Assembly: GCF_900167095.1 (NCBI RefSeq)
Contig: NZ_FUXG01000001.1
Span: 124,001-188,000 of the forward strand
Length of the DNA stretch: 64,000 nucleotides
Direction: 5' to 3'
Origin: Oceanospirillum multiglobuliferum
Lineage (GTDB): Bacteria; Pseudomonadota; Gammaproteobacteria; Pseudomonadales; Halomonadaceae
How positions within the stretch are numbered: position 1 is the stretch's first letter; every line of letters begins with the position of its first letter. Made by a program: the position numbers and the translations under genes. A model generated the notes under the pieces. It searched no databases, was not told the origin of the DNA, and saw only the letters and a program-made list of their open reading frames with translations. This document shows, piece after piece, positions 30,550 to 41,235 of this stretch.

Positions 30550-32616
30550 TTACTCCGGTTCAAACTGATATAAATTAATTCGATTTAATGCACAGTCAGG
30601 TAGATAAATTTTGCCATTTTTGACATGCATGAGATAAGGCATCCACATTTGACCTAAATTTTGATCTGCCCCGAAGCCACTAAAACTATTAATAAACTGC
30701 CCATCTATGTTGAAAACTTTAATAGCCCTATTAACTAGATCAGATACAAATATATAGCCTCTGTCGTGCTCTATACTGGTTGGAAGTAAAAAGTTATCGC
30801 CTGCGGAACCATAACCAGCTTGCCCCCAACTTCGCAGGAACTGGCCATTGCCATCAAAGACTTGAATCCTATTATTAAACTGATCGCTTACATAGCAATG
30901 GCCTTGCATATCTACTGTAATATCAGAAGGGGTATGAAACTCTCCTTCTTGATCACCAAGCCTACCGAAAACATCTACCAGACCTACTATGCCAGCAGCA
31001 TTCAAGCGCCAGCGTGAGATACGATTATTGCCTGAATCTGCAATTAAAATATCATTTGTAGTAGGGTCTACCGCTATGCCCTGAGGCTTGCTCAACTGCC
31101 AAGGTTCAGAGCCCAATGCACCAAAAACGGTATAGGGAATTAGCTCATCCAAAGGGGGATAATATTGATAAATTGTGACAATTCCGCTTAAAAAATTGCT
31201 AACGACCAATAAAGGGGAGTCATAATGGTATTGATTAGGCAAAGGCGTTGAAGGCTTTAGTGCAACAATACCCAATGAACCTGGTAATAAAGGCAAACTT
31301 GCTTTTCTAGCGCTATCAACATCAGCTTTGTCTGAGGCTTGAAGCTGGTAGTTACCTGCATCAACCATCCAAAGTACATCAGATGTACCGAGTTCTTTTT
31401 TAGGTATAAAAAGATTGATCCAGCTTCGCTGCCAACGCTGTAACCACTCTGTTTGCCAGCTTAAACTCATGCTGAGCCAAGCAGGCATCGCTTCAGGCTG
31501 CAAAGCTTTCAAGACCTGCTCTTGCAAACTTTGCTGTTGTTCAATTAGGCGCTCCAAGGGGCTTTCTAGCGTAGGTGTTGAGCTTGGTCTTAATGTAGAT
31601 AACTCACCTGCCGTTGAAGTGACAAAATGCAACTGCCCGAACTGATCACGTTCATCACCTATAGATTTAAGCACCAATGTTGAACGCTGGTTGTCTTTCT
31701 GTAGCGCCCGCAGATTAATTTCATGAAGTTGTACTGAGGCTAAAATAGGCTCAGTGATAAGTAACCTATTACTCTCTGGAAATGCAGTGATTTGAATCGG
31801 TGCAAAAAAGCCTTGTAAAAGGCCTTGGCGACGACCATTTAATCCGTATACAGCAATAGAATTCGCTTCTGCGCCTGGGATTAAAATTCGACCTTGAATC
31901 ACTGATACATCACGAGCCAGCTCTAAACCATCTATATAGGGTTTATTGGTTGCAGAAAAAGGCATTGATTGCCCTTTCCAGTCACACCGAATAACGGTAT
32001 TAAAACCAGTGTTAGCGATATAAAGAAGGCCCTTCTCATCAATGCTTAAACCTTGCGGCCATAGCAAGTGTAAAGGCTCATCAAGGGTTGGGCCTGTAAT
32101 TGCCTTAATCTCGTAAAGATATTGACCTAGCTCATCAAAAATAACTAAACGGCTTTCGCCATTTTCCCCTTCGTAGAATTCATCGGCTACACAAAGTTTG
32201 CCCTCATGATAGACGATACCATTTGGCCCCTTGAGCTCAACTGTTGCGCTATTACCAAAATGATTGATAGGTTCAATGGCTGACAGGTCATCATAATTTA
32301 AGATATGTACCCGTTTGTTACCAATATCTGTGACATAAATCCAGTTTTTATTAGGATGCGCTAACAATCGGAAAGGCATATTGAACTGCTGAGCACCGCT
32401 ACCAACAGTGCCATAAATTTGTAGCACCTGTTCTAGCGTTTTATCCAGAATCACCAAACGATTATGTGCGGTGTCTGCAACCCAAACACGTCCTAGGCGG
32501 TCAATACAACTGCCCACGGGGGTGTTAAAAGAGAGATTGCCATTAGCGGGGGTTGGTAAAGTATCAGAGAAGTGATTACTACTTTGACCAATATAAGACC
32601 GATACGAAATTCCCAT
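30550..32616 (-). CDS. NHL-repeat beta-propeller protein
   Basis: This is a 688-residue protein with two groups of NHL-type propeller repeats. The first (about 25-300) includes VGSCIDRLGRVWVADTAHNR, IYVTDIGNKRVHIL and GLLYIANTGFNTVIR. The second (about 510-685) includes ILIADSGNNRISRWR, CYVSDQFNNRIQVFD and IFVSDLVNRAIKVF. The middle (about 325-420) is different: a helical Gln/Leu stretch and the Trp-rich TEWLQRWQRSWINLF. I see no signal peptide, so it is probably cytoplasmic, unlike many NHL proteins. It heads the operon with the small protein and the chemoreceptor. NHL propellers usually bind proteins, RNA or ligands; its function is unknown. Confidence 0.82.
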   Translation of the reverse strand: MGISYRSYIGQSSNHFSDTLPTPANGNLSFNTPVGSCIDRLGRVWVADTAHNRLVILDKTLEQVLQIYGTVGSGAQQFNMPFRLLAHPNKNWIYVTDIGNKRVHILNYDDLSAIEPINHFGNSATVELKGPNGIVYHEGKLCVADEFYEGENGESRLVIFDELGQYLYEIKAITGPTLDEPLHLLWPQGLSIDEKGLLYIANTGFNTVIRCDWKGQSMPFSATNKPYIDGLELARDVSVIQGRILIPGAEANSIAVYGLNGRRQGLLQGFFAPIQITAFPESNRLLITEPILASVQLHEINLRALQKDNQRSTLVLKSIGDERDQFGQLHFVTSTAGELSTLRPSSTPTLESPLERLIEQQQSLQEQVLKALQPEAMPAWLSMSLSWQTEWLQRWQRSWINLFIPKKELGTSDVLWMVDAGNYQLQASDKADVDSARKASLPLLPGSLGIVALKPSTPLPNQYHYDSPLLVVSNFLSGIVTIYQYYPPLDELIPYTVFGALGSEPWQLSKPQGIAVDPTTNDILIADSGNNRISRWRLNAAGIVGLVDVFGRLGDQEGEFHTPSDITVDMQGHCYVSDQFNNRIQVFDGNGQFLRSWGQAGYGSAGDNFLLPTSIEHDRGYIFVSDLVNRAIKVFNIDGQFINSFSGFGADQNLGQMWMPYLMHVKNGKIYLPDCALNRINLYQFEPE

Positions 32617-32752
32617 CTGCCATTCCTTGTGACTGTATTTGGCGCTTAATAAAACAGTCTATTTATTACAACTATATGTATTTATGCAATTTAGCAACAA
32701 AACGGGGGAATTCAAGCCTTCTAAGCCAAAAAGCTGTAGTGCATCAAATTTT

Positions 32753-32788
32753 AAATAAAAAAAAGCCACCGCAAATGCGGTGGCTTTT
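32753..32788 (-). terminator. Rho-independent terminator of rpsA
   Basis: A 12-bp perfect stem (AAAAGCCACCGC/GCGGTGGCTTTT) with a 4-base loop lies at 32761-32788, followed on the minus strand by a run of T residues. It lies 23 bases after the rpsA stop. Confidence 0.88.
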
Positions 32789-32811
32789 TAGAACGATCTA
32801 ATCAATAACGA

Positions 32812-34491
32812 TTAGTTTTGTTCCATTTGCTGCTTGATCAAGTCACCAATTGTGGTTGGACCTGCAGCTTCAACTTCTTGCGAACGTACTTTCGCTAGAG
32901 CCGCTTTCTCGTCTGCTGCATCTTTCGCTTTTACAGACAAGTTGATGATGCGGTTTTTGCGATCGATGCTAACGATCTTCGCTTCAACTTCATCACCTTC
33001 GTTCAGTGCGTTACGTGCATCTTCAACTTTGTCACGGCTGATTTCTGAAGCTTTCAGAACAGCAGTTACGTCAGCTGCTAGCTCAACGATGGCTTCTTTT
33101 GCATCAACAGATACAACTTTACCAGTCACTAGGATGCCTTTGTCATGCTCAGATACGTACTCAGCAAATGGATCGCTTTCCAGCTGCTTGATACCTAGAG
33201 AGATGCGCTCACGCTCTGGATCGATAGACAGGATGATTGTCTCGATCTCGTCGCCTTTCTTGTACTTGCGAACAGCTTCTTCGCCAGTTTCGTTCCAAGA
33301 AATGTCTGACAGGTGAACCAGACCATCGATGCCGCCATCTAGACCGATGAAGATACCGAAGTCAGTGATTGACTTGATAGAGCCAGACACTTTGTCGTTC
33401 TTGTTGAACTTGCCAGAGAACTCTTCCCATGGGTTAGCAGTGCACTGCTTGATACCCAGAGAAATACGACGACGCTCTTCGTCGATATCCAGAACCATAA
33501 CACCCACGTCGTCACCAACGTTAACCACTTTAGATGGGTGAATGTTTTTGTTAGTCCAATCCATTTCAGAAACGTGAACCAGACCTTCAACACCTTCTTC
33601 CAGCTCAGCGAAGCAGCCGTAATCTGTCAGATTAGTAACACGTGCAGTTACTTTAGTGCCTTCTGGGTAACGAGCAATGATATTCACCCATGGGTCTTCG
33701 CCCAACTGCTTCAGACCTAGAGAAACACGGTTACGATCACGGTCGAACTTCAGTACTTTAACGTTGATTTCGTCACCAACGTTTACGATTTCGCTAGGAT
33801 GCTTGATACGCTTCCAAGCCATATCAGTGATGTGCAGCAGGCCGTCAACACCGCCTAGATCTACGAACGCACCGTAGTCAGTCAGGTTCTTAACGATACC
33901 TTTAACTTCTTGACCTTCTTGCAGGTTCGCTAGCAGCTGCTCGCGCTCTGCAGAGTTTTCTGCTTCCAGAACTGAACGACGAGAAACAACAACGTTGTTA
34001 CGCTTAGGATCCAGTTTGATTACACGGAAGTCTAACTCTTTACCTTCAAGGTGAGTTGTGTCGCGAACAGGACGCACATCAACCAAAGAACCTGGTAGGA
34101 ACGCACGGATGTTGCAAACGTCAACTGTGAAGCCGCCTTTAACTTTACCGTTGATCACACCTTTAACGATTTCGTTCTTCTCGAATGCTTCTTCTAGACC
34201 TTTCCAAGACTCAGCACGTTTCGCTTTTTCACGAGACAGACGAGTTTCACCGAAGCCATCTTCAACAGCTTCAAGTGCTACTTGTACTTCGTCGCCAATT
34301 GCTAAAGTGAACTCTTCACCTTCGTTAACAAACTGAGAGCGTGGGATAACGCCTTCAGATTTTAGACCCGCGTGTACCGTTACCCAGTCGCCATCGATAT
34401 CGATAACAACGGCAGTAACAATGGCACCCGGCTCCATGTTAACTTCTTGAAGGCTCTGTTCAAACATTTCAGCAAAGCTTAATTCGCTCAT
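32812..34491 (-). CDS. rpsA: 30S ribosomal protein S1
   Basis: S1 is the large mRNA-binding protein of the 30S subunit, needed for initiation on structured or SD-weak messages. It has 559 residues (E. coli 557) and six S1/OB repeats spaced by about 85 residues, seen from recurring motifs such as [40 protein letters not shown] and [11 protein letters not shown]. It lies downstream of cmk, the usual order. Its upstream region is long and structured, consistent with autogenous control known for E. coli rpsA. The usual downstream neighbour ihfB is missing here and found at 20.9 kb. Confidence 0.98.
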   Translation of the reverse strand: MSELSFAEMFEQSLQEVNMEPGAIVTAVVIDIDGDWVTVHAGLKSEGVIPRSQFVNEGEEFTLAIGDEVQVALEAVEDGFGETRLSREKAKRAESWKGLEEAFEKNEIVKGVINGKVKGGFTVDVCNIRAFLPGSLVDVRPVRDTTHLEGKELDFRVIKLDPKRNNVVVSRRSVLEAENSAEREQLLANLQEGQEVKGIVKNLTDYGAFVDLGGVDGLLHITDMAWKRIKHPSEIVNVGDEINVKVLKFDRDRNRVSLGLKQLGEDPWVNIIARYPEGTKVTARVTNLTDYGCFAELEEGVEGLVHVSEMDWTNKNIHPSKVVNVGDDVGVMVLDIDEERRRISLGIKQCTANPWEEFSGKFNKNDKVSGSIKSITDFGIFIGLDGGIDGLVHLSDISWNETGEEAVRKYKKGDEIETIILSIDPERERISLGIKQLESDPFAEYVSEHDKGILVTGKVVSVDAKEAIVELAADVTAVLKASEISRDKVEDARNALNEGDEVEAKIVSIDRKNRIINLSVKAKDAADEKAALAKVRSQEVEAAGPTTIGDLIKQQMEQN

Positions 34492-34754
34492 TATTTTTCC
34501 TACGTGATCAACAAGTTAAGGGATAGACAATCAAAGCGTTAAGCACCTCTTATCGATTGAAGATTAAGCGCCAAACGTTTATGTAGATTGCTTCTCCACA
34601 GTCTCCGTATCACCAGCGAATACGGGCTTCATGCAAAATGTGTTTGATAGTGTTAACGCTGGTTCAGACAGTGGCTGTTTATCAGAAAAGGAACAGCCAC
34701 TCCCTATGACACTGCAATCAAACACGCGCCAGAAATAATTCAATACAAAAACGA
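34492..34754 (-). promoter_or_regulatory. Structured rpsA upstream region (cmk-rpsA intergenic)
   Basis: This 263-base gap holds two hairpins: GTGGCTGTT/AACAGCCAC with a 12-base loop (34671-34700) and CCGTAT/ATACGG with a 9-base loop (34605-34625). Neither is followed by a T run, so they are not terminators. The ribosome site before rpsA is a modest AGGA. In E. coli the rpsA leader is folded and S1 represses its own translation; this region may do the same. Confidence 0.4.
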
Positions 34755-35432
34755 TCAAACCAAAGCTTTCGCCTTTGCCTGATCCAAGATGTAGGTCACC
34801 ACTTCCGGAATGGTCATTTCAGTTGTATCTAACATGATAGCATCATCGGCGGGCTTTAGAGGGGCAACAGCACGATTCATATCACGACCATCGCGAGATT
34901 GTATCTCGCTTAAAATGGCTTGGAATTTAGCATCAATACCTGCCGCTTGCAACTGCTTTACGCGTCTAGTCGCACGTTCTTCTGCACTTGCCGTCAGATA
35001 GATCTTCAAGGGCGCATCAGTAAACACAACTGTACCCATATCACGACCATCTGCGACAACACCAGGCGCTTGATTAAAATCACGCTGACGCTGCAATAAA
35101 GCATCGCGTACCGCAGTTAAAGCCGCCACTTTAGAGGCGTTATTACCACAGGCTTCTGTGCGAATCGCTTGGGAAACCTCTTCACCCTCTAGCATCACCC
35201 TTACAGGTTCATTTTCTGCACCGGGTAAAAAAGCAACGTCAAGTTGGCGGGCGATATTGGCCAACTCAGCTTCATCGTCAAAAGCCACTTGATGACGTTC
35301 AGCCGCCAATGCAGTTAAACGATACAAGGCGCCGCTGTCTAATAAATGCCAACCCAAAGTTGCTGCAATAATTTGGCTAATAGTGCCTTTACCTGCACCA
35401 CCGGGGCCATCTAAAGTGATAACAGATGCCAT
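34755..35432 (-). CDS. cmk: Cytidylate kinase
   Basis: Cmk phosphorylates CMP and dCMP in nucleotide salvage. It has 225 residues (E. coli 227). The P-loop is GPGGAGKGT (residues 9-17), the NMP-binding part has [11 protein letters not shown], and the family box [13 protein letters not shown] is at about 125-137. It lies 4 bases after tyrA-aroA and before rpsA, the standard order. Confidence 0.96.
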   Translation of the reverse strand: MASVITLDGPGGAGKGTISQIIAATLGWHLLDSGALYRLTALAAERHQVAFDDEAELANIARQLDVAFLPGAENEPVRVMLEGEEVSQAIRTEACGNNASKVAALTAVRDALLQRQRDFNQAPGVVADGRDMGTVVFTDAPLKIYLTASAEERATRRVKQLQAAGIDAKFQAILSEIQSRDGRDMNRAVAPLKPADDAIMLDTTEMTIPEVVTYILDQAKAKALV

Positions 35433-35436
35433 AAGC

Positions 35437-37650
35437 CTAGCCCTCTACCTTTTCAACTTTAAGATTCATGCCCGCGCCATTAGCTAACTCAACAAAGCCA
35501 GGGAACGAGGTCGCAACATTGGCACAATCTTCGATGAAAATCTCACCCTGTGAGCGCAAAGAAGCTACTGCAAATGACATGGCGATACGGTGATCATCAC
35601 GGCTATGCACAGCACCACTTTGAAGAGTACCCCCTGTAATATCAATACCGTCGTCAACCACCGTGCACTCGATACCCAGTGCAAGCAGACCATCGGCCAT
35701 CACTTGAATGCGGTCGCTTTCTTTAACTCGTAACTCTTCAGCGCCACGCAAACGGGTCACACCTTGTGCGCAAGCCGCTGCGATGAAAATAACAGGAAAT
35801 TCATCAATGGCTAAAGGCACTTGATCTTCAGGAATATCAATACCTTTTAACTGAGCTGAGCGCACACGAATATCCGCAACAGGCTCTCCACCCACTTCGC
35901 GCTCGTTTTCTAGGCTAATATCAGCCCCCATCAAACGCAGAATATTAATCACACCTACGCGTGTTGGATTTAAGCCAACGTGCTCAATCGTGATGTCTGA
36001 CCCTTCTGCAATAGAGGCTGCTACCATAAAGAAAGCCGCAGAAGAGATATCAGAAGGTACATCAATATCGGTTGCTGTCAATTTACCGCCACCGATAACT
36101 GTTGCAGATGCACCCTCACGCGCCACAGGATAACCAAAACCTGTCAACATACGCTCTGTATGATCACGGGTAGGCGCTGGCTCTACCGTTGTAGTTTCGC
36201 CTTGGGCATACAAGCCTGCCAATAAGACACAAGATTTCACCTGTGCACTGGCCATTGGCATATCATAATGAATACCTTTTAGCGCTTGTCCACCACGAAT
36301 AATCATTGGTGGACGTCCACCCTCTGACGTTTCAACTACAGCACCCATTGCACGTAGCGGCGCTGCAACACGCTCCATTGGGCGCTTACTGAGAGAGGCA
36401 TCACCCGTTAATTCAACATCAAAGTTCTGACCCGCCATTAAACCCGCCAACAGACGCATAGACGTGCCAGAGTTACCTAAATACAGCGCCCCTGCCGGTT
36501 TGGTTAAGCCCTTCAAGCCAACCCCGTGTACGGTCACTTCGCCCTGATGCGGACCCTCAATTACAACGCCCATATCGCGGAACGCTTGTAGCGTAGCCAA
36601 GCTGTCTTCACCTTCAAGGAAACCTGTAATATGGGTAACACCTTCCGCTAAAGAACCCAGCATGATGGAACGGTGGGAAATTGATTTATCGCCCGGAACA
36701 CGTAGTCGACCTGACAACGCTTTACCAGGTGCTGCACGGTAATGAATCAATGTGTTTTGCATAGGAATATAAGCCGAATTATCCAAAATTCTTGAAAAAT
36801 GATCCCGTGCTGATTTTGCACGGGTAAAAATACCTAACATCGCATCGCTGTCTGACTGCTCTACCGCAGCTCGCAGACGCGCAACACCCTCTTCAAAATG
36901 TCCAAGGGCCTGTAGTACCGCATCACGATTGGCGATAAAAATGTCCCGCCACATCACCGGATCACTGGCCGCAATACGGGTAAAGTCACGGAAGCCACCT
37001 GCGGCATAGCGGAAAATTTCTAAATTTTCATCTTGGCGCGCTAAAGTATCGACCAGTGAGAATGCCAAAAGGTGTGGCAAATGGCTCGTAGCCGCTAGCA
37101 CTTCATCGTGGCGGGCGATCTCCATCGTCAACACTTCTGCACCACAGGCTTCCCAAAGCTGGGTCACAGTTTGTATCGCCAACGCTGAGTTACAAGGTGC
37201 TGGTGTGACAATCACTTTATGACGCTGATACAGATCGACCTTCGCAGCCATTACACCGCTCTTTTCAGAACCTGCAATAGGATGCCCCAAAACAAAGTTT
37301 ACAGGCAGTTGTCCCCAAGTGCGCTCTGCTGCTGCCAAAACAGAACCTTTACTGCTTCCCACATCTGTAACAATACTGTCTGCTCGCAAATAAGGTGCAA
37401 TCTGTTGCATCACCGTTTCCATTGCGATAACAGGCACCGACAAAATGATCAGATCGGCTTGTGCGACCCAATCGGTTGCCATCACAGAGCCTTGGTCGAT
37501 CATGCCCAGTTTTAACGCTAGGTCAATTTCCGATTGATCTCGGTCACAGCCAATAAGCGTGCCACCTAGCTGAGCAGCCTTTAACGCTTTCGCTAAAGAC
37601 CCCCCTATAAGCCCTAACCCTATGATAAGGGTTGTCTTGATTTGCTTCAC
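35437..37650 (-). CDS. tyrA-aroA: Fused prephenate dehydrogenase / EPSP synthase
   Basis: This single 737-residue polypeptide joins two aromatic-pathway enzymes. Residues 1-290 are an NAD-binding prephenate/cyclohexadienyl dehydrogenase with GLGLIGGS at 11-18 and the catalytic-region [11 protein letters not shown]. Residues 300-737 are 5-enolpyruvylshikimate-3-phosphate synthase, with [23 protein letters not shown] and a KESDRI-type box [14 protein letters not shown]. This fusion is known in pseudomonads and relatives. The EPSP synthase looks like the class II type in its opening motif, but carries Gly in GNSGT, a glyphosate-sensitive-looking position. It overlaps hisC by 4 bases. Confidence 0.94.
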   Translation of the reverse strand: MKQIKTTLIIGLGLIGGSLAKALKAAQLGGTLIGCDRDQSEIDLALKLGMIDQGSVMATDWVAQADLIILSVPVIAMETVMQQIAPYLRADSIVTDVGSSKGSVLAAAERTWGQLPVNFVLGHPIAGSEKSGVMAAKVDLYQRHKVIVTPAPCNSALAIQTVTQLWEACGAEVLTMEIARHDEVLAATSHLPHLLAFSLVDTLARQDENLEIFRYAAGGFRDFTRIAASDPVMWRDIFIANRDAVLQALGHFEEGVARLRAAVEQSDSDAMLGIFTRAKSARDHFSRILDNSAYIPMQNTLIHYRAAPGKALSGRLRVPGDKSISHRSIMLGSLAEGVTHITGFLEGEDSLATLQAFRDMGVVIEGPHQGEVTVHGVGLKGLTKPAGALYLGNSGTSMRLLAGLMAGQNFDVELTGDASLSKRPMERVAAPLRAMGAVVETSEGGRPPMIIRGGQALKGIHYDMPMASAQVKSCVLLAGLYAQGETTTVEPAPTRDHTERMLTGFGYPVAREGASATVIGGGKLTATDIDVPSDISSAAFFMVAASIAEGSDITIEHVGLNPTRVGVINILRLMGADISLENEREVGGEPVADIRVRSAQLKGIDIPEDQVPLAIDEFPVIFIAAACAQGVTRLRGAEELRVKESDRIQVMADGLLALGIECTVVDDGIDITGGTLQSGAVHSRDDHRIAMSFAVASLRSQGEIFIEDCANVATSFPGFVELANGAGMNLKVEKVEG

Positions 37651-38747
37651 CCCAGCACCTTCTCTAATGCTTCAATAAAGCGCTGATTTTCAGCCATAGT
37701 ACCAATAGAGATACGCAGATGGTTTGGCATTTGATAAGCCCCAACAGGACGAACAATCACGCCTTCGTGCAACAAGGCTTGATCAACAGGGCCTGCAGGA
37801 CGTCCCACATCAACACAGACAAAGTTACCCACAGAAGGAATATAACTTAATCCTAGGCGCTTAAACTCAGACTCCAGATAAGCCATGCCTTGTTGGTTTA
37901 ACTCAACACCTTTTCGTAAGTAATCCGTATCCGCCAAAGCTGCAATCGCTGCTTCTTGTGCCATCATATTGACGTTAAAAGGCTGACGAATACGATTTAA
38001 AATATCTGCAACCTGTGGATTGCTGACACTGTAACCCACCCGCAAACCGGCTAAGCCATAAGCTTTTGAGAAAGTGCGTGTGACAACCAAATTCGGATAG
38101 TCGTTTAATAGCGTAATACCATTCGGGAACTCAGCTTCAGACACATACTCGGTATAGGCTTCATCTAAAACCACAATAATGCGCTCTGGCACTTGATCTA
38201 GAAATGCACGTACCTCAGTTTCTGTTAACCAAGTACCCGTCGGATTATTAGGGTTGGCAATAAAAATAACGCGGGTTTTCTCAGTGATCGCTGCGGCCAT
38301 CGCCTCAAGATCATGCCCCCAGTTTTTAGCGGGCACTACAATATGCTGTGCGCCAATGGCTTGGGTCACAATCGGGTAAACCGCAAAGGCGTGTTGAGAA
38401 TATAAAGACGCACTATGCCCAGTTAAATAAGCGCGAGCAATTAGCTCTAAAACATCATTAGAACCATTGCCTAATGTGACTTGATTGGCGGCAACACCTA
38501 ATTGCTCTGCAATAGCACTGCGTAAACGAAAGCCTGCACCATCAGGATAACGGGTCAGCTCTGGTAAGACTTTTTCAATGGCGGCTAAGGCTTTTGGGCT
38601 TGGCCCAAGGGGGTTTTCATTACTGGCAAGTTTAACAATATTGCTAATACCCAGCTCGCGCTCTAACTCTTCAACCGGCTTACCCGGCTGATAAGGCTGT
38701 AAACCCTGCACACCTTTGTTGGCTAATTCGATAAAGTCACATGCCAT
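37647..38747 (-). CDS. hisC: Histidinol-phosphate / aromatic aminotransferase HisC
   Basis: This is a PLP aminotransferase of 366 residues. The Schiff-base lysine is K228 in TFSKAYGLAGLRVGY, PLP is held by GNGSND (residues 93-98), and NPNNPTG lies at 165-171. Within the pheA-hisC-tyrA-aroA block this copy (HisC2/HisH type) probably acts on aromatic amino acids as well as imidazole-acetol phosphate. No other his genes are nearby, which supports an aromatic role. Its stop overlaps the tyrA-aroA start (ATGA). Confidence 0.92.
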   Translation of the reverse strand: MACDFIELANKGVQGLQPYQPGKPVEELERELGISNIVKLASNENPLGPSPKALAAIEKVLPELTRYPDGAGFRLRSAIAEQLGVAANQVTLGNGSNDVLELIARAYLTGHSASLYSQHAFAVYPIVTQAIGAQHIVVPAKNWGHDLEAMAAAITEKTRVIFIANPNNPTGTWLTETEVRAFLDQVPERIIVVLDEAYTEYVSEAEFPNGITLLNDYPNLVVTRTFSKAYGLAGLRVGYSVSNPQVADILNRIRQPFNVNMMAQEAAIAALADTDYLRKGVELNQQGMAYLESEFKRLGLSYIPSVGNFVCVDVGRPAGPVDQALLHEGVIVRPVGAYQMPNHLRISIGTMAENQRFIEALEKVLG

Positions 38748-38810
38748 GATGAAATCTGCCTTGTCAGTGATGGTACTGCGAAATGGTTAAAGTCGACGAC
38801 TCACGCTGTT

Positions 38811-38839
38811 GTTAAAACGGGAGGACAAGCCTCCCGTTT
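38811..38839 (-). terminator. Hairpin terminator/attenuator between pheA and hisC
   Basis: A 10-bp perfect stem (AAACGGGAGG/CCTCCCGTTT) with a 5-base loop is followed on the minus strand by a further T and then AAC. It would limit read-through from pheA into hisC; the T tract is short, so termination may be partial. Confidence 0.65.
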
Positions 38840-38904
38840 GGTTACACCTATTAACAAACAATAGGGCAACGATTTAGATAGAGATTACCGCTAAAAGCAA
38901 CTTT

Positions 38905-39993
38905 TTACAGTACACCCTTAGGGTATGAGCCTAAAATTTTCATATCTGATACACGCTGACCGATCTCTTTCAGTGCAGTTTGTACTTTCTCATCACCCGC
39001 ATGACCGGCAAAGTCGATGAAAAACACATAGTTCCAAGCCCCTACTTTTGAAGGGCGAGTTTCTACACGCGTTAAATCAATACCTAAACGGTGGAATGGT
39101 TCTAATAAATCATGCAAAGCACCCGGCTGATTGCGGGTGGCCACCATTAAGGAGGTTTTATCATCACCGCTGGCCAGCACCTCCTGATTACCGATAATCA
39201 GGAAGCGAGTAGAGTTGTCAGGCTGATCTTCAATACGTTCCGCCAATTTTTCCAACCCATACAGCTGGGCAGCCATATCCCCAGCGATTGCGGCTGAATG
39301 CCATTCACTTTGCACCAAGCGTGCCGCTTCAGCGTTGCTACTTACCGCGATACGCTCAGCGGTTGGATAGTGCTGATCTAACCACTTACGGCACTGCGCC
39401 AACGAGGACGAATGGGAATAGATGCGTGAAATCTTATCACGACGGGTATTCGTACCTACCAGTAGATACTGGTGGATACGCAACACCACTTCACCCGATA
39501 TTTTTAGTGATGAATCAATAAAGCTGTCTAAGGTATGGCTAATCACGCCTTCTGTTGAGTTCTCAACAGGCACCACACCATAGGCCACCGCACCCGCTTC
39601 TACTTCGCGGAATACATCATCAATCGAGGCCATTGGCGTAGTAACAGCCGAATGCCCAAAGTGCTTGAGGGAAGCCTCTTGAGTGAAAGTACCCTCTGGA
39701 CCTAAGAACGCTACTTTTACAGGCTCTTCTAGTGCCAAACAAGCGGACATGATTTCACGAAACAAGCGCGCCATCTCTTCATCAGAAAGCGGGCCTTGAT
39801 TGCGCTCCATCACACGGCGTAAAACCTGCGCTTCACGCTCTGGTCGATAAAACTGCACATCACCACCAGAAGCTTGTTTCACTTCGGCTACTTTTTGTGC
39901 GCACTGTGCACGCTGATTGATCAGCGTTTGAATCTGTTGATCAATTTGATCAATTTGGTCGCGTAATATTGCGAGCTGCTCTGCTTCTGTCAT
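38905..39993 (-). CDS. pheA: Bifunctional chorismate mutase / prephenate dehydratase (P-protein)
   Basis: This enzyme makes phenylpyruvate from chorismate. In 362 residues it has an AroQ chorismate mutase (about 1-90, LRDQIDQIDQQIQTLINQRA), a prephenate dehydratase (about 93-275, VAFLGPEGTFTQEA, with the TRF motif in DNSTRFLIIG) and an ACT regulatory domain (about 280-360, NQPGALHDLLEPF and TRVETRPSK) that should bind phenylalanine. The gene follows serC by 37 bases. Feedback inhibition by Phe is inferred from the ACT domain. Confidence 0.96.
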   Translation of the reverse strand: MTEAEQLAILRDQIDQIDQQIQTLINQRAQCAQKVAEVKQASGGDVQFYRPEREAQVLRRVMERNQGPLSDEEMARLFREIMSACLALEEPVKVAFLGPEGTFTQEASLKHFGHSAVTTPMASIDDVFREVEAGAVAYGVVPVENSTEGVISHTLDSFIDSSLKISGEVVLRIHQYLLVGTNTRRDKISRIYSHSSSLAQCRKWLDQHYPTAERIAVSSNAEAARLVQSEWHSAAIAGDMAAQLYGLEKLAERIEDQPDNSTRFLIIGNQEVLASGDDKTSLMVATRNQPGALHDLLEPFHRLGIDLTRVETRPSKVGAWNYVFFIDFAGHAGDEKVQTALKEIGQRVSDMKILGSYPKGVL

Positions 39994-40030
39994 TATTTTG
40001 AATCCTTGCTTTAAGCTTTAATCTGCCTTA

Positions 40031-41116
40031 CTAACCTTGACGCTGTTCAAAATCGGCCATAAAGGCGATCAATGCATCAACCGCAGCTTCTGGCACTGCG
40101 TTGTATAGACTTGCACGCATACCACCTACAGAACGGTGACCTGCGAGGTTAAGTAAGCCAGCAGCTTCCGCCTCTTTTAGGAACACCGACTCTAGCTTTG
40201 CATCAGCCAAAGTGAATGGCACGTTCATAATCGAGCGGTTGGGTATCGCAATAGGGTTACCATAGAAGGCACTGTTATCGATTGCAGTATAAAGTTTAGC
40301 GGCTTTACGCTGGTTAATTTCAGCCATTTTATCAATGCCGCCGACTTCGTTTTTCAGCCAGTCAAATACTAAACCTGATAAGTACAGTGCGTAAGTTGGA
40401 GGCGTGTTGTACATCGAATCATTATCAGCAGCGACTTTATAGCTGAACATAGTTGGGTTTTGTGCCAACTCACGTCCTAATAAGTCTTCGCGCACGATCA
40501 CGATGGTTAAACCTGCTGGGCCGATATTTTTCTGCGCGCCGGCGTAGATCAAACCAAACTGACTGATATCAATAGGTGCAGATAAAATGTCAGATGACAT
40601 ATCGCAGACTAAAGGCACATCACCCACTTGTGGTACATAATCAAACTGCAAACCACCAATGGTTTCATTACTGGTGTAATGCAAGTAAGCCGCATCTTCA
40701 GAGAGTTGCAACTCTGATTGGCTTGGTGCAATAAAGAAGTTTCGGTCTTCGGTGCTTGCGGCAATGTTCACGTTGCCATAACGCTTGGCTTCTGCAATGG
40801 CTTTTTTCGACCAGACACCAGTGTTCACATAATTGGCTTGACCACCTTGCCCTAACAGGTTTAGAGGCACCATCGCAAACTGGCTGCTTGCGCCACCTTG
40901 CATAAACAACACTTTGTAATTATCTGGAACACCAAGCAAATCGCGAAAATCTTGCTCTGCTTTTTTGGCAATAGCGACAAACTCATCACTGCGATGACTC
41001 ATTTCCATTACGGAAAGACCGCGGCCCTGCCAATCAAGAATCTCCGCTTGAGCTGTTTTAAGAACCGCTTCAGGAAGTGCTGCGGGACCTGCACAAAAGT
41101 TATATTTACGTGTCAT
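40031..41116 (-). CDS. serC: Phosphoserine aminotransferase
   Basis: SerC converts 3-phosphohydroxypyruvate to phosphoserine with glutamate (and acts in PLP synthesis on the 4-phosphoerythronate branch). It has 361 residues and PLP lysine K196 in YAGAQKNIGPAG. Other family boxes are NFCAGPAALPEAVL at the start, SHRSDEF and GGASSQFAMVPLNLL. A terminator separates it from gyrA, so it needs its own promoter; an 11-bp inverted repeat lies in that region. Confidence 0.97.
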   Translation of the reverse strand: MTRKYNFCAGPAALPEAVLKTAQAEILDWQGRGLSVMEMSHRSDEFVAIAKKAEQDFRDLLGVPDNYKVLFMQGGASSQFAMVPLNLLGQGGQANYVNTGVWSKKAIAEAKRYGNVNIAASTEDRNFFIAPSQSELQLSEDAAYLHYTSNETIGGLQFDYVPQVGDVPLVCDMSSDILSAPIDISQFGLIYAGAQKNIGPAGLTIVIVREDLLGRELAQNPTMFSYKVAADNDSMYNTPPTYALYLSGLVFDWLKNEVGGIDKMAEINQRKAAKLYTAIDNSAFYGNPIAIPNRSIMNVPFTLADAKLESVFLKEAEAAGLLNLAGHRSVGGMRASLYNAVPEAAVDALIAFMADFEQRQG

Positions 41117-41235
41117 TCTGGTGTTCTCATAGAAGAAGATAAACTTCTTTTAAACCTTCTGTTAGTTGAAACTAGGGGTAATCAAGCTTGCACTTTGCAA
41201 CCCGCTATTTTCGCTCTGCAATCAACTTGCGTTAT

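Noticed and set aside
32617-32760. Flagellar sigma-28 promoter before the NHL-chemoreceptor operon
   Set aside because: A TAAA and a GCCAAATA can be found, but the spacing is 18 rather than 15 and the -10 is poor.
32834-34336. Several open frames opposite rpsA, up to 160 codons
   Set aside because: They are antisense shadows of a highly codon-biased gene, have no ribosome sites and show no family features.
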